A DNA stretch of 64,000 nucleotides, from assembly GCA_032622095.1 (NCBI GenBank), contig CP136063.1, forward strand, positions 29,080,987-29,144,986, written 5' to 3'. Below are positions 1-10,837 of this stretch, in pieces (the first letter of the stretch is position 1; each line of letters opens with the position of its first letter). The position numbers and the translations under genes are program-made. The DNA is from Siphonodentalium dalli. Lineage: Eukaryota; Mollusca; Scaphopoda; Gadilida; Siphonodentaliidae. The notes beneath the pieces are model-generated. The model was not told the origin of the DNA. It worked only from the letters and a program-made list of their open reading frames with translations, and did not search any database.

Positions 1-235
1 CTCCTGTCTACTACCCTGTCTTCTTCACCTACTGTCTTATCTTTCTTATTTTCAATTTATCTGGCAGTTTCCCTTTAATATTTAGTTACTACTTATTTTG
101 TATGCTTATGTTATTTCGTTTGTCATATGTTATGTTACTTTTTTTGGAGAGGAGGGAATATTAAGTACCTTGCGCACTTGTCCTCCAATCCATTTGCTAT
201 ATTTATGAGCAATAAAATATGTTAAACTAAACAGG
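1..235. other. window edge, no gene seen
   Basis: AT-rich sequence starting with a pyrimidine-rich stretch. I see no coding frame, tandem repeat or RNA gene. It may be part of the decayed Copia element that follows, but no Copia motif is visible here. Confidence 0.4.
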
Positions 236-526
236 ATGCATGACAACCAGTTACATGGTATGATTGCATGCCATGTGGATGACTTCTTATGGTGTGACTC
301 ATATTTGTTCAAGGAAAAGATTATTCAATCTCTGAGAAATGAATTTCAAATAAGCAAGGAGTCCTCAGATGTGTTCAAATTCCTTGGACTCTGTTTGGAA
401 CAAGAAAGCGATTGGATAACTCTAAATCAAGGACAATATATCAATGATGTTAAATGCACTCCAATAACGACACAAAGAAAGGTTGATAAGTGTCAGAGTT
501 TAAATGAAGAAGAAATAAAACTCTGA
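236..526 (+). pseudogene. Ty1/copia reverse-transcriptase fragment
   Basis: A 96-codon frame carrying the hallmarks of the C-terminal palm and thumb of a Copia-type reverse transcriptase. HVDDFLW (residues 13-19) replaces the usual YVDD box and keeps both catalytic aspartates. FKFLGL (47-52) and the LNQGQYI stretch follow, as in Copia polyproteins. The frame stops where a Copia polyprotein would run on into RNase H. No LTRs, integrase or gag lie around it, so it is a relic. The downstream 541-655 stretch is unrelated to Copia and matches another relic in antisense. The family call rests on motif order. A second Copia RT piece lies in antisense at 1652-2112. Confidence 0.75.
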
Positions 527-540
527 CATACATCATTTGT

Positions 541-655
541 CCATGTCTGGTGATTGTCTGGCGATGAGCATAGCGAATGCTTCCTCCGAAACAGTTGCTG
601 GCAGGTCACATAGCAGGATGTCCCAGATGCGGCAGTCTTCTATGGGGTGTTAAAC
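541..655 (-). pseudogene. short antisense copy of the 2377-2877 relic
   Basis: Read on the minus strand, this stretch encodes KTAASGTSC followed by a Cys/Arg-rich run. It matches KTGASGTSC in the minus-strand frame at 2377-2877, so both come from the same unrecognised repeated coding sequence. This copy extends past the point where the other is cut by a palindrome. No function can be named. Confidence 0.35.
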
Positions 656-885
656 TGACCAATACTCATAGATATACATTTAATGAAGACTCCAGCTAAC
701 CTTCGCTGTTGCTTCGATCTTCAAATTCAAACATTTTCTTAACCCTTTACCCAATACAACGGCCAAAAACGCCCAAATAAAGCTTCAACAGCCTAAAATA
801 TCTTCTGTCTGTCTCAATAACACCATACAAATATGGATATCATTGGAACCGGTTCATTGACCACATTGTGATGGTTACAGTTAAG

Positions 886-1626
886 CCCTGTGCCAATGCA
901 TTCTCTTATAAATGCGAGTCGACCATAGGTCGCCTCGCATATATAAGAGAATGCATTTTTTAACAATTTTTATAATACATGTATTTTTCTACATTCTTTG
1001 ACAATTTTATCATTTTTAATATGTGTTAAAGGTGGATTATCTCTTTGTAAACATGTATTATATAGTTACCGGGGTATAAAATATTAGATTTGAATCGAAG
1101 ACTCCTGTCCGGAAATGCTTCTATCGATTAATATTAATTTTATTTCAAATATTTTCTGGTCTAAAAAGGTGCGTTTGTTCAGCTAACGAACAATAGTGGT
1201 TACTGTTAACAAAGACCAGAAATTATATTGTGCAATTTTGTCACAAATAAACGTTAATTATACTCATTATCGCTTATATCTGGAACAAAACAATACAAAC
1301 AACCAATCTGTGACATTTGACATTCGTTGCGTAGCCGTAGGAACAGCCCAGTGCTCTATATTGCAATACGGTCTCATCCGAATGGTCGGTTCTAAAAATA
1401 GTAACATAAATGGGCCCGATTTAATATTCGAAATAAAATCAATATTAATTGACAGAAGCTTTTCCGGACATAGGTCTTCAGTTCATATCTATTATTTTAT
1501 ACCCACGCAACTATTTAAAATTTGTTATTTAAAAAGATAATCCATCTTTAAGCAAATGCATTCTCTTTTATATGCAAGGCGACCTATGGTCGACTCACAT
1601 ATATAAGAGAATGCATTGGCACAGGG
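886..1626. mobile_element. palindrome-capped element holding a MITE
   Basis: Both ends carry a near-perfect 69-bp palindrome with the core gcattctcttatatatgcga, and the outer ends read ccctgtgcc and ggcacaggg. Each terminal repeat is therefore itself a hairpin, and the right copy is the reverse complement of the left. The spacer is interrupted by the TTAA-flanked MITE at 1030-1547; without it the element is about 220 bp. Related copies lie at 48962-49191 and 49363-49726, with a half copy at 2487-2522. No coding capacity. Confidence 0.75.
1026..1551. mobile_element. TTAA-flanked MITE, copy A
   Basis: A 518-bp element (1030-1547) flanked by TTAA at 1026-1029 and 1548-1551. The ends are aggtggattatctc and gagataatccatct, and the imperfect terminal inverted repeats run about 125 bp inward. 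TTAA duplication is typical of piggyBac and Kolobok-type cut-and-paste elements; which family drives this MITE is unknown. The uninterrupted spacer of the copy at 48962-49191 serves as an empty site. The 114-codon frame inside is a by-product of the repeat. Confidence 0.85.
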
Positions 1627-1651
1627 CTGTTCTGTAAAGGGTTAAATCAGC

Positions 1652-2112
1652 TTAATTCAAAATAATGGTAAAAAGAACCAACTCCAATTTGTCTAAATTA
1701 CCAAGTTGTGGAAATACAAACTTGTACACATTGTTTATGACTTTCTTTTTGACTTTGTTGAGTTTCTTCCGAAATTTCGAGTCACTAATTTCACCTGAAG
1801 TAGTAAGATCCAGCACATCAAAAGACAAATCTGGTCGACTTTGTGATGCTAGCCAGTGCATCTGTCCAACAATCTCCATATACACACCACTCTCATTCCC
1901 TTTAGTGTTCACTGCATGTGACACCTGTTTCAATTCCTCTGTATACATGTGCTGCTGAAGATACACTGCCTCACTATACTGCTCAATGTCCAAACCAATG
2001 TACCGAAAACACGTGTCCATTCCTTCCCACAGCGGAATCTTTTGGTAATGCAGTCAATCACTTTAGTTTTGAATAAATCACTGCCAGTCCAAAGAATGTC
2101 ATTAACATGCAT
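1652..2112 (-). pseudogene. second Ty1/copia RT/RNase H-junction fragment, frameshifted
   Basis: On the minus strand two overlapping frames together give a Copia-type segment. The frame 2112-1930 has HVNDILWTGSDLF, a YVDD-like box with its first Asp changed to Asn. The frame 2020-1652 has FRYIGLDIEQ and then GQMHWLASQSRPDLSFDV, the conserved block before Copia RNase H. A frameshift near 2010-2030 separates them, and the DD-to-ND change would disable catalysis, so this is a pseudogene. It is in antisense to the copy at 236-526 and diverged from it, so the two are independent insertions or an old inverted duplication. Confidence 0.75.
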
Positions 2113-2202
2113 TAAAACATACCTTCTCCCTGCTAGAGAAATAACGCTGGATCGAGTTTTGACTGCGCATATATTCAGTGCATTCGGTTGTCGGGAACAG
2201 GA

Positions 2203-2360
2203 TCTGTCGTCTGGCCATTGGTATGGGTAGTCCGATTCTTCTACAAATATTGTGCGGCTGGTTGAACGGGCTGTAACAACAACATGATAACGTGTTCATC
2301 TAAGTGATACGGCGTGTCAGTCTGTATGGTTCGCTCTTCTGTAGCAAACAAAATAAAAAG
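2203..2360. repeat. duplicated block, copy 1
   Basis: Closely resembles 2803-2950: both contain ggtatgggtagt, ggctgtaacaacaacatgat and a diverged tail. The copies are about 600 bp apart in direct orientation and form part of a decayed coding repeat read on the minus strand. Confidence 0.6.
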
Positions 2361-2376
2361 TAAGAAGGAATGTATA

Positions 2377-2877
2377 TTAACCCTTTGAGTGCCAGGGGCC
2401 GATCTCATCGGCCCTAAACCTACAAAATAAGTCTGTTAAAGAAGATAAGAATAAATTATTAAAATTGTAAAAAAAAAAATTGTTAGGCCAATGCATTCTC
2501 TTATATATGCGAGGCGACCTATTGCAGGATGTCCCGGATGCACCTGTCTTCTGTTGGGATTCGATTGTCTGGTGCTCTGTTGTGTCGTTTGTCGGTCGCT
2601 GATTGTCATTTTGTTGTTCAAACTCGTTTACATTGTCAGTTGGCTCGTTGACGTTTGCTTGTTTAAGATTGTCGTCTGATGGTTGCAGGAATCCATATCG
2701 GATGTTGTGTATTTTTCCTCTGACGACGTTAAGCTTGTCCCTCAGTGCGGAATACCCTTCGCTGACCTCTGCTACCTTCGAATTTTCCCGGCACTCAAGG
2801 AAGTCTGGCCGTTGGTATGGGTAGTCTGATTCTTCTGCTAGAGCCAATGTTGCGCGGGAGGGCTGTAACAACAACAT
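2377..2877 (-). pseudogene. unrecognised hydrophilic coding relic
   Basis: A 166-codon minus-strand frame. Residues about 10-120 look like real protein: charged, rich in Asn, Gln and Glu, with YPYQRPDFLE and VRGKIHNIRYGFLQP segments. The last 45 residues are not original, because from about 2522 the frame runs into half of a dispersed palindrome (2487-2522). A related block on the same strand at 2203-2360 and a short piece at 541-655 show it belongs to a repeated family, probably part of a transposable element. I see no catalytic motif or domain. A gag-like or accessory transposon protein is possible but is a guess. Confidence 0.4.
2487..2522. repeat. half copy of dispersed palindrome
   Basis: Contains ggccaatgcattctctta and reads up to the centre (gcgacctat) of the 69-bp palindrome that caps the elements at 886-1626 and 48962-49191, then stops abruptly. 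An A-rich spacer like that of the full elements precedes it. A right-end fragment. Confidence 0.7.
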
Positions 2878-3028
2878 GATAACATGTTCATCTAAGCGAT
2901 ATGGCGTATCCGTCGCTATGGTTCACTCTTCTGTTGCAATCTAAACCAAAAAAAAGCTAACAATTTTCAAAGATACCGAGTGAACAGTAATTTTAAAATG
3001 GTGCTTGGGAAACTGTTGGAGTTCGCTA

Positions 3029-3055
3029 CCCCCCCCCCCCCCCCCCCCCCCCCCC
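3029..3055. repeat. 27-bp poly-C tract
   Basis: Uninterrupted run of C. Similar G/C homopolymers occur at about 4124-4136, 4916-4927, 10191-10202, 19041-19057, 19410-19425 and 50520-50533. Lengths in an assembly may be inexact. Confidence 0.9.
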
Positions 3056-3089
3056 ATATCATATAATTGCTGCTCGGATATTTATTGGT

Positions 3090-3383
3090 ATGGATGGTGA
3101 TTCCACGCCAGAAAAATTGCATTTAACACAATTGCGTAAACGTGGCCGCAAGCGAATGGACAAAAAGTCTGGTCGTAAAAGGGCCAGGAAGGGCGATTAC
3201 ACAGTCGTTCCCGCACCGGATTCTAGTATTTCAAATAAAACACAAGTAACACCAACCCGATCAGTGGTATCTGTTTCTCCAAGTGGAGGAGATACTTTTA
3301 CAATCTCACCTGCGAAAGATGCTATAACACCACATCCGATTCTCTATCAAATGGAGGGCAAACTTTTACACACTCCTAGTTGA
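3090..3383 (+). pseudogene. basic Ser/Thr-rich frame, possible 5' part of the Ulp-like relic
   Basis: The 97-codon frame starts MDGDSTPEKLHL and contains a strongly basic block (about residues 15-34, with RKRGRKR and GRKRARKG) that looks like a nuclear localisation signal. A Ser/Thr/Pro-rich stretch follows. A second open frame (3390-3692) is Ser/Gln/Pro-rich in the same style. The sequence reads more like protein than its shadows. It lies upstream of, and on the same strand as, the Ulp1-like relic at 4975-5690, separated by repeats at 3960-4970. Whether it was the N-terminus of that protein is an inference from position only. Confidence 0.35.
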
Positions 3384-3959
3384 GTCAAATTGCAGAACCG
3401 TCCCATCTACCATAACTGCTTGTGTAGCAATGTGCACGAGTCGCCTCATAAACGCCATACAAAGTGTGCTGAAGTGTTAACTTTTCAAATCCACAGTTCT
3501 ACCAATAGCTCACTAATATCACGGATCTACACTGATGAACAGTTACAACCAATGCCCATTTCCCCTGAAACCCCCAAATCACAAAACTCACCATGCAACG
3601 CTCAACGAAACATTCGTGATCAACATGCATTAATTCTCAGTTCGTCTCAGAATTTATCCATGTCACAAAACTCCGTCATCGATCAAGGCTAATCAAAGTA
3701 TGACCAAACGGACATTCTACAACCCAACTAACTCACCGCTATCTATTACGATGACACACAACTCATGTCTCAGCTCACCACGACAACGCACAAAGTACGT
3801 ATGTTATGGAGTCTGGTGGGATAATAACGCCAATAACAGGCTGTTCCCCTGTAAAAGTCAGTATTGAACTGCTCATATGTAAAGTCACCCACTAGCCTGC
3901 CATCCATTACAAATCATGTCACTTTAAATAGCACTTTATCTCCCGATCAGAGACGTGGC

Positions 3960-4760
3960 GACAGGGGGGGGTATGGGGGGGGGGGGTGTCTCACCTCCCC
4001 CCAACTTTGGTCAAAATTTTCAACAGTTGGAAATTTCATACCTGAAAATACATTAGTTGGAAATTTCACACCAACAGTATGTTGAAAATGTTCTTGTAGT
4101 TTGATTTTCAAACAATTTCTTGGCGGGGGGGGGGGGGAATTGTTTTTGGACCAATATTTGCAAATTTTCTTATTTTTGGTAAAAATTTTGGACTGAAATA
4201 GTCATCAGTTGGAAATTTTCCAACCTCAGGGGGGTGTCAGGTTGGAAATTTCCAACAGTTGGAAAGCTTGTGTCCTGGACCCTCTGCCATGGCCAGTGAA
4301 AAAATGCTAGTTAATTTAAGAAAACAATATTATCATACATTTGGTCAACATTGTCATTGGAATTGTCATCAGTTGTAAATTTTCCAACCAAAGTGGAGTG
4401 TTAGGTTGGAAATTTCCAACTCTAGGAGGGCTTGAGGCTAGTCTAGGTGCCAGGATTTTGCGATTTTCTAGTTCAGATTACAAAATTTTCCAATAATTTG
4501 TGGCCAATACAAAAACGCTAATAAGTTTAACAACATTTTACTATATTTGGTCAAATTTGTGGACTGAAATGGTTATCAGTTGGATAATTTTCCAACCTGA
4601 GGGGGGGAGTATGAGGTTTGAAATTTCCAACACTATAGGAAGGCTTCAGTTGAGGCCAGTCTAGTTGCTAGGATTTGCGATTTTCTTGTTTCAAAATTTT
4701 CTCACACCGGGCCGAACAACCATGGTAAGTCTGGTGTGTTGCGGTCTGTTGCCCGTAGCC
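3960..4760. repeat. degenerate direct repeats built on ttggaaatttccaac
   Basis: Several diverged units, each with caGTTGGAAATTTTCCAAC-like and ggttggaaatttccaac motifs (near 4010, 4207-4263, 4370-4420 and 4575-4632) and interspersed G runs. The motif is self-complementary. No gene; it separates the two parts of the Ulp-like relic and could be an intron-resident repeat. Confidence 0.6.
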
Positions 4761-4869
4761 GTGTGCTTTTATATGGAGTTAAATATGTAAAAATATCTGA
4801 ATGTTCTCATACCGGGAATATAGAGATGGGATATTAGGCCTAAGAGCACTGAGATACAAGGGGAGATGC

Positions 4870-4965
4870 AAATGGAATTATGCAAAAATTTGTGTTCGGT
4901 CTGATTCTGATTCAAGGGGGGGGGGGGGTGCAGTTGGAATTTCCCGTGGACACCCCCGAACGGAA
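4870..4965. repeat. repeat shared in inverted orientation with about 48355-48475
   Basis: Includes tgcagttggaattt and a long G run and ends in cacccccgaacgg. The same motifs appear reverse-complemented around 48360-48470 downstream of the GPCR. A dispersed repeat of unknown type, lying immediately before the Ulp-like core. Confidence 0.55.
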
Positions 4966-4974
4966 ACACTCTAA

Positions 4975-5690
4975 CCACGTCCCTGCTCCCGGTGCCCTGC
5001 ATCTGGTGGCATCACCTGCTTCATCATTATCATTCAACCATGTTTTACCTGATGCATTGACTCCAAACAAAGTGCGGACAATTAAAGATGGTAAGTGGCT
5101 CTGCGATGCCATTGTCATGGAAACACAGCGTATCCTTGCCAGTCAATTCCCTGTATTTACAGGATTTGAAGATACTATATATGCACCATCTAGGAATGTG
5201 TCCAATAGTGTGTTCAATTACTTTTCCGGATTTGGTCGTGACCATCCTGGGGGCCATAGCTAGTCATTGGGTGGCCTCAACATACATTCCTTGTGATAAA
5301 AATAATGCTGTGTACGTGTTCGACTCATAACAAACAAATAGTGACGACTGTGGAGTCTTTGCCCCGGCCAATCTTACTGAATTTTGTTTTAATCCAGCAT
5401 TTGGAAGATATTATTATACCCAATTTAGGGCCCACGACATGCGAAGCCACCTTTTGAAATGTTTGAAAGACAAACAGATTACTAAATTTCCAAAATCCAC
5501 ATTGTCTTGCAACACAAAGCTCAGGTATGGCAGTTGACATTGAAAAGAACTGTTCATACATAAGATGCTCAATGCCCGATTGTTATTACAACATGATAGA
5601 GTGCACATATTGCCGCAAGTGGTATCATATGATATGCCATAAAGTCATGCATAGTCCAGCGTAATTGGGGGAAGTGGCGATGTTATCCAG
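4975..5690 (+). pseudogene. decayed Ulp1/C48-like cysteine protease with PHD-like finger
   Basis: Three successive frames add up to one protein. The first (to about 5263) has WLCDAIVMETQRIL, like the WL-D start of Ulp1/SENP-type domains. The second has SHWV (His codon 5265-5267), VYVFDS (Asp codon 5322-5324) and DDCGVFA (Cys codon 5349-5351), then MRSHLLKCL and FPKS. These match the His-Asp-Cys triad and the DCG-FA-A box of this peptidase family. The third (about 5524-5660) has YYNMIECTYCRKWYHMIC, a PHD-type zinc-finger core. The reading is broken by a frameshift around 5200-5235, an in-frame TAA at 5328-5330 between Asp and Cys, and a change of frame before the finger, so no active enzyme is made. 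Ulp-PHD proteins of this kind are repeated in invertebrate genomes and often sit in mobile elements. Introns could explain some frame changes but not the TAA. Confidence 0.7.
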
Positions 5691-5751
5691 ATCAGAAGTA
5701 ATTAACTAAATACCACATTGGATGGCTTGAAATATATTACGCATATAACTG

Positions 5752-6056
5752 GTTGCTCCTGTGGCATCGGGCAATCGCAAATTTTCACCCAACGTTCCAA
5801 CTAGGGCGAGACTTGTTTACCCCATGGGTTAGGTATGTTCGATGCCATGAGATCAACGGGGCTATTTGGACATGATTCATAGTAGTTATTATCGATATAG
5901 TGCTGTTGGTCGTATGATATTTTACAAACTCATTCAATAGGCCGGTTGATCGCATGGCATCGGGCAGTTGCAATTCTTGCCCAATGTTCCAACAAGGGCG
6001 AGACTTGTTTACCTCATGTTGGGTATGTTCGATGCCATGCAATCAACCGGACTATT
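5752..6056. repeat. tandem duplication of about 190 bp
   Basis: Two diverged copies share ggcatcgggca, acaagggcgagacttgtttacc-like sequence (seen as gggcgagacttgtttacc) and gtatgttcgatgccatg. The second starts about 190 bp after the first. No coding evidence. Confidence 0.65.
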
Positions 6057-6831
6057 TCTGCTAGTGTTTGCTATGCGAGAGATCCTCATTAGATAGTATA
6101 GCGTAATTGAATATATGCTACCATATAGATAAGATGGTATGTGAACCCGGTAGTTTGTAGATGGACGATAAAGGCATATATTTATGTGTGTGTATTATGT
6201 TTTTAAACAGTGTTTTCATGTTGTATATAGATATACGTTTTATTTCTATTTGTTATTTTTATTGTTATTAAAGTATGTGCGTCTTTTCTTAATCTTGCAA
6301 TATCATGATCATTAGTTGGTACGGTGAGTGCCCATCTTTACACCAGGTTCACGGCGCTAAGCCGATCCTCCATGTTGGTGTGAGCTGGGCAACAGGCCAA
6401 CGCCTGGCTAAAAGGCTAGTAGAAATTGTTGCTGATTTGTAATTGTTTATTTTTGTGATTTTATTTTTTGTAAGATATATATAATTTATACATCCAGTTT
6501 AAATAGTTGGAATTGTTTCGGTTCAAAAAACATTGCTTTTCCTGAATGTGCAACATATATTCACATCGATGAAGATGTACAATTAAGAAGAACAAGAAGA
6601 AAAAGATGAGGGACATGGAGGAAGAAATAGAGACCAAGAAGAGACAAAGGCACCTTTTCGTATCAAGATGTTAGAAGGGTTATCACTCCAGATATTGCAT
6701 TTTATACAATATAATGTTGTCGTCTTGAGATATTATCTTCTAAAGATATTTATGTAAATGCACAGTTATATTTTATATAATACATATGTTTTTTATTCAA
6801 ATGCCTGTGGAATTATGTAGATAGTAGTTTA
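6057..6831. other. no gene seen
   Basis: AT-rich sequence. I looked for a tRNA-like B box near 6345-6420, where the composition is more GC-rich, and found none convincing. No repeats shared with the rest of the window were noticed. Confidence 0.5.
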
Positions 6832-7141
6832 TTAACATAACCACATTAGAAATTTGCTTTGCCGTTCAATGGTTTCAATAAAATTTACTCCATTTAAATT
6901 TTTCTCAATTTCAATAATTATGAAAAATTTAAATTGAGTAAATTTTTTCTTGGAATTTACTAAATTTCAATTTTCATAATATCCATCATCAATTTTAACA
7001 ATTTCAATCAAATTTTCCTCTTTTTAAATTTTTCGCAATTCAAATTTTTCCTAATTGTTGAACTTGAGAAAAATTTAAATGGAGTAAAATTTTATTGAAA
7101 CCATTGAACTGCAGAGCAAATTTCCAATGTGGTTATGTTAA
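6832..7141. mobile_element. TTAA-flanked MITE with ends cataaccacatt
   Basis: A 302-bp element (6836-7137) between TTAA at 6832-6835 and 7138-7141. The arms match for about 75 bp (cataaccacatt at the left, aatgtggttatg at the right), and the AT-rich centre is itself rich in inverted motifs. The TTAA flanks suggest a piggyBac/Kolobok-type driver. Confidence 0.8.
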
Positions 7142-7910
7142 TAAAAGTCGCAAAGACACACACTCCCCTTGAATGTGGGTAATTGTGCCGAGTTTCACTG
7201 ATCGGACTCGAGTGGTACCGGTAAGTGCAAAATAGCACAACCACTACAAACTATACACATATATAAGCACGTTGTGCTGAAACAGATATATTGCACATAT
7301 GTGCAATGTCTAGCTACTAGACAAAAACAAACTTTAAAGCTGCCTGACTTTTTAAGTCTGCCAGTCCAAAGCCCGGATAAAAGCTGATGGGAGTTTTATG
7401 TTTTTGGTTCCTTGTGTGGCGTTTTGAAAAATTTATTTAATTGACAATAATAAAACTTCCAGTGTAAAATATTTTAATGACGATGTAGATTGTTTGTTGG
7501 ATGCCAAAATAACAAGGATGTAGGGTCCTGAGAATTGGAGATTTTGATCGAATCGAATATCGATTCGAATCATATATGTATATGATATTCTCAATTGGGC
7601 ATGTTTTGTCAATGATTAGACGATTTGTGAAACGTTCCATGAACTACATGCACGAAGTTAAATCATAACTTATGTGGCGATGAACCGTCATTTGCAATAC
7701 TATTAACTTCAATTGATAATTGATTAAAACGTCCAAGCGGCCGTCACGACGATTAATATATAACCACTAAACGGATTATTGAAACTAAAATCACGCAATT
7801 TTTTTACAGATTGCATGTGCATGCAAAATTGCAAATCAACATATGGAATCGCCCGTTGTTATAAACTTGAAGATGCAACAACAGTCGCAGTGTAGCCTGT
7901 TTATGTATCC
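7142..7910. other. no gene seen
   Basis: Short open frames only. The segment around 7500-7575 (agggtcctgagaattgg and nearby atcgaatcgaatatcgattcgaat) shares its motif with about 11860-11915, so a dispersed repeat lies here. Confidence 0.45.
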
Positions 7911-8134
7911 AGAAGCATCCAGCACTACATCTTACATCTTCTGTGTCTTTACGGCCAGCATTGACCAACCCCAGAACGTGGTCTGAGTATATCCCTAACT
8001 ATGTATAACATATCTAAATAGTCATTTACAGATAGCTTATACATAGTTAGGGATATACTCAGACCACGTTCTGGGGTTGGTCAATGCTGGCCGTAAAGAC
8101 ACAGAAGATGTAAGATGTAGTGCTGGATGCTTCT
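7911..8134. repeat. perfect inverted repeat, 97-bp arms, 30-bp loop
   Basis: The left arm 7911-8007 and right arm 8038-8134 are exact reverse complements by eye, starting agaagcatccagcactacat and ending at ctatgtata. The loop is 8008-8037. Neither arm is like the other MITE families here. It could be a young fold-back element, a replication-generated inverted duplication, or a source of hairpin RNA. Confidence 0.9.
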
Positions 8135-8707
8135 TGGACAGATGATTCCATAGGTGGGTCGTTGTGCCAGATGCTTACGATTTATACAACATGTTGCATT
8201 CATCACATGTATAAGCCTGCAGCTTTATCATGTTTAAAATAAACATGAATAACTGATGACGTTTTGTCAAGACTTTGTGCCAAAGAACGCTCCAAAATTG
8301 AAAGTAAACTTCAAAAGGAAACACCGCCAAAATGCAGTTTTCGATGCCGGGGACACGTGTTGTTTAAATTCGGGGCTATATTACATCAAGCTAGCCACAC
8401 AAGCTTGCGTATGCGTATGGTGCGTTGTGTTATTTTTATCGCATGCGATTGTCGGACGGAAAATCAAATAGAAATGCACGGGCACCCACACATGCATGCG
8501 GTTCCGATGCGAAACTATCCTGACGCGCCGAATGCCTCCGATTTTGATTGGACCGAAAATACTCGTATTTCCATCCGATAGAAATCGTCGCTCCGTTTGC
8601 GTTTGCATGTAAATCCATGGTGAAGTGACTGAAACGATCACTATCGGACAACGTTCGCATGACCCCAACGCCACGACGAACGGATCCGATTATTTTCGCT
8701 AACGCAT

Positions 8708-10001
8708 AGGTGACACTCCACAGTTTCGAATGATCAGTAGGGGTAAATTTCTTAGAACAGAGTACCAGTGTTTTCTGTCACCATGGGTGTGGTATGTTTA
8801 TTGAGAGAAGGTTAGTTATGAATTTGTGGATTTTTAGAGGATGTCTTTGAGTTTTGAAAAATATTGTTTCAGGTGACCTTGACCCCACCAGTATGAAGTA
8901 GTAGCCATTTCTGCGAAACAGTGGCTCCAGACACCAGCGTGACTTTTTAGCACCTAAAATTTGTCATCTGCATGAACAATATTTAAAAAAAACTTAGTGG
9001 TGAGAAGTTTGAAATTTTTTGATATTATTGTTAGGAAACGGTGTTCTTCCAGACAACATAGGCGGCTATACCATAGATTTTCTGGTTTTTGTGTCCCACG
9101 GGCCTGAAATCGCTTATTTTGGCCATTTTTGCATCAAAATTTCATTTTTCAGGCACACAATCAAGGGGCATAACTCTTGCTAACCCCCATTAAAATGACA
9201 ATTCTGTACCAAAATCTTTAAAGGGGTACTGTACCCCAATTTCAATAAATTCCCGGTGACAATGGCGATCTAATATGAATATTATATTATAAAATAACTA
9301 ATTTGAGTCGACGATGTCTACTGAAAACGTTCCGGTTAACAGGCTATCGTAAAAGTAAAATTGAATTATTTAATATAAATTCATTTATGGCTGGAGTCAT
9401 AAAATGGAGAATTATGCCATTACGAGTTACCGTTCTTGAAATCGCATATGTTGCGTGTCTTTTATCGACGGCCGTTCGCGAACATTATTGAGTTGCAAAC
9501 AAAACATGTTACCTGCAAAAGAAGGCCCGTTATAACCGATTCGGAAAAAAAGGAGAAAGAAACAAGAGTCATAAAGCGTCAAGTATTTTATAGGGAGTGA
9601 GATTGTTCGATGGAAGAGATTGAATGCATCAATCGAAGCTGTGAGCAATGAACTTCCGCTTCTTCATGCGACCTGCGTCTTCTCCGGTGAAGGTCAAAAA
9701 CATGGCGCGTAGTTTGAAATCGTAATATTTTTGTTTCCAAGATCAATATTTTCTTCGCTAAATTAGGTTTATACGAAACTCATATAACACGAACACAATC
9801 TAACTTGAAAGTTATTTCAATGGGAGTAAATAAAAAAATCGCCTATCTTTGTGTACAGTACCCCTTTAAGTCTAGTATGTGCTCAACCCAGGTATATATA
9901 CATTGTATATGTGTTGTGGGATAACATTTCAGTTATTTTTCATTGAATTGATGCCCCCCTTATTTTGCACCAATCCCTGCAGAAACTGTGGAGTGTCGCC
10001 T
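8708..10001. mobile_element. MITE with ends aggtgacactccacagtttc, copy 1 (filled)
   Basis: Terminal inverted repeats of about 20 bp: aggtgacactccacagttt at the left and aaactgtggagtgtcgcct at the right. The body includes aaggggcataactcttgct, a phrase I associate with bivalve repeats. It is interrupted at 9222-9865 by a TTAA-type insertion absent from copy 2. Confidence 0.75.
9218..9869. mobile_element. TTAA-type MITE with ends aggggtactgtacc
   Basis: A 644-bp insertion (9222-9865) flanked by TTAA at 9218-9221 and 9866-9869. The ends aggggtactgtacc and gtacagtaccccT are inverted repeats. The paralogous site at 11338-11341 reads ctttaagtctag with a single TTAA and no insert, which proves insertion with TTAA duplication. 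Confidence 0.9.
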
Positions 10002-10837
10002 TCAAGACCAGCAAATAGCACCATTTTCATCTGTCAACTTGACAAATATTGTTACTGAAAATCATTTTTTAGCAAATCTGTTCAGTTAGAAGGAACATTT
10101 TATGGTAGATACACCATTCTTCTATGGATATTCCAATACAGGTTGTCTTTAGTCATATAAATTGGTGGGGATATGGAGTCTTGGATCAGTGGGGGGGGGG
10201 GGGTGGTTGTTCATGTATATGGTTATTGGTGATTTTTCAGATGATGGGTACTTCTTCATGACATCATATGCCCCTTGAATCTTAGCTGAAAAGGCTGATA
10301 TTGTGACATTACACAGTATACAACAAGATTAGATATTCAGTCTTTCTTATTCACAAGTGTGAAATATAATAATTCAGGTTCCCTTGGTCATATTTCACTT
10401 GACAACATATTGTTCATGTGATGTCATAACCTTGTAAAGCTTTCCCTTAATGCTAAATAAGACTTGGAATTTTTTAACCCATAGTTTTGGGAGAGTATTT
10501 ATAGTTGTTGTATGAAATATTATGTTTTATTTTGATATCTGAGGAAAATATGCATCTCATAATATATTTTATACAACATTTTAGCATTTCAGACCTTTTT
10601 CAAGCCATAGATGATGGTTGAATATATCCATTTTGTCACTACGTCAAGCATAACGTCATTGGGTTCTGAAAGACCCAAAAGGGGTGAAATCATGGGGTGC
10701 ATGTAAATCCCCACCCAATCTGGCTGCCTGTGATTGCAATAACGCATGGGGTGTAATATATCATTTTAAGCGGTATAATGCAGAGAATATGGAGGTGTGG
10801 TCCCTATTAAAGATTAATAAAATTGCATTTCCCCTTA
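10002..10837. other. no gene seen
   Basis: AT-rich DNA between the two direct MITE copies, with a 12-G run near 10191-10202. No long frame or inverted repeat noticed. Confidence 0.45.

Noticed and set aside
1196-1540. 114-codon frame, with relatives at 17184-17498, 44948-45262, 20998-21252 and 57665-58006
   Set aside because: Each lies wholly or mainly in the TTAA MITE. The similar peptides reflect repeat identity, not a conserved protein, and the frame crosses into the inverted repeat.
6300-6430. GC-richer patch suspected as a tRNA or SINE head
   Set aside because: No A box/B box pair and no cloverleaf that I could fold.
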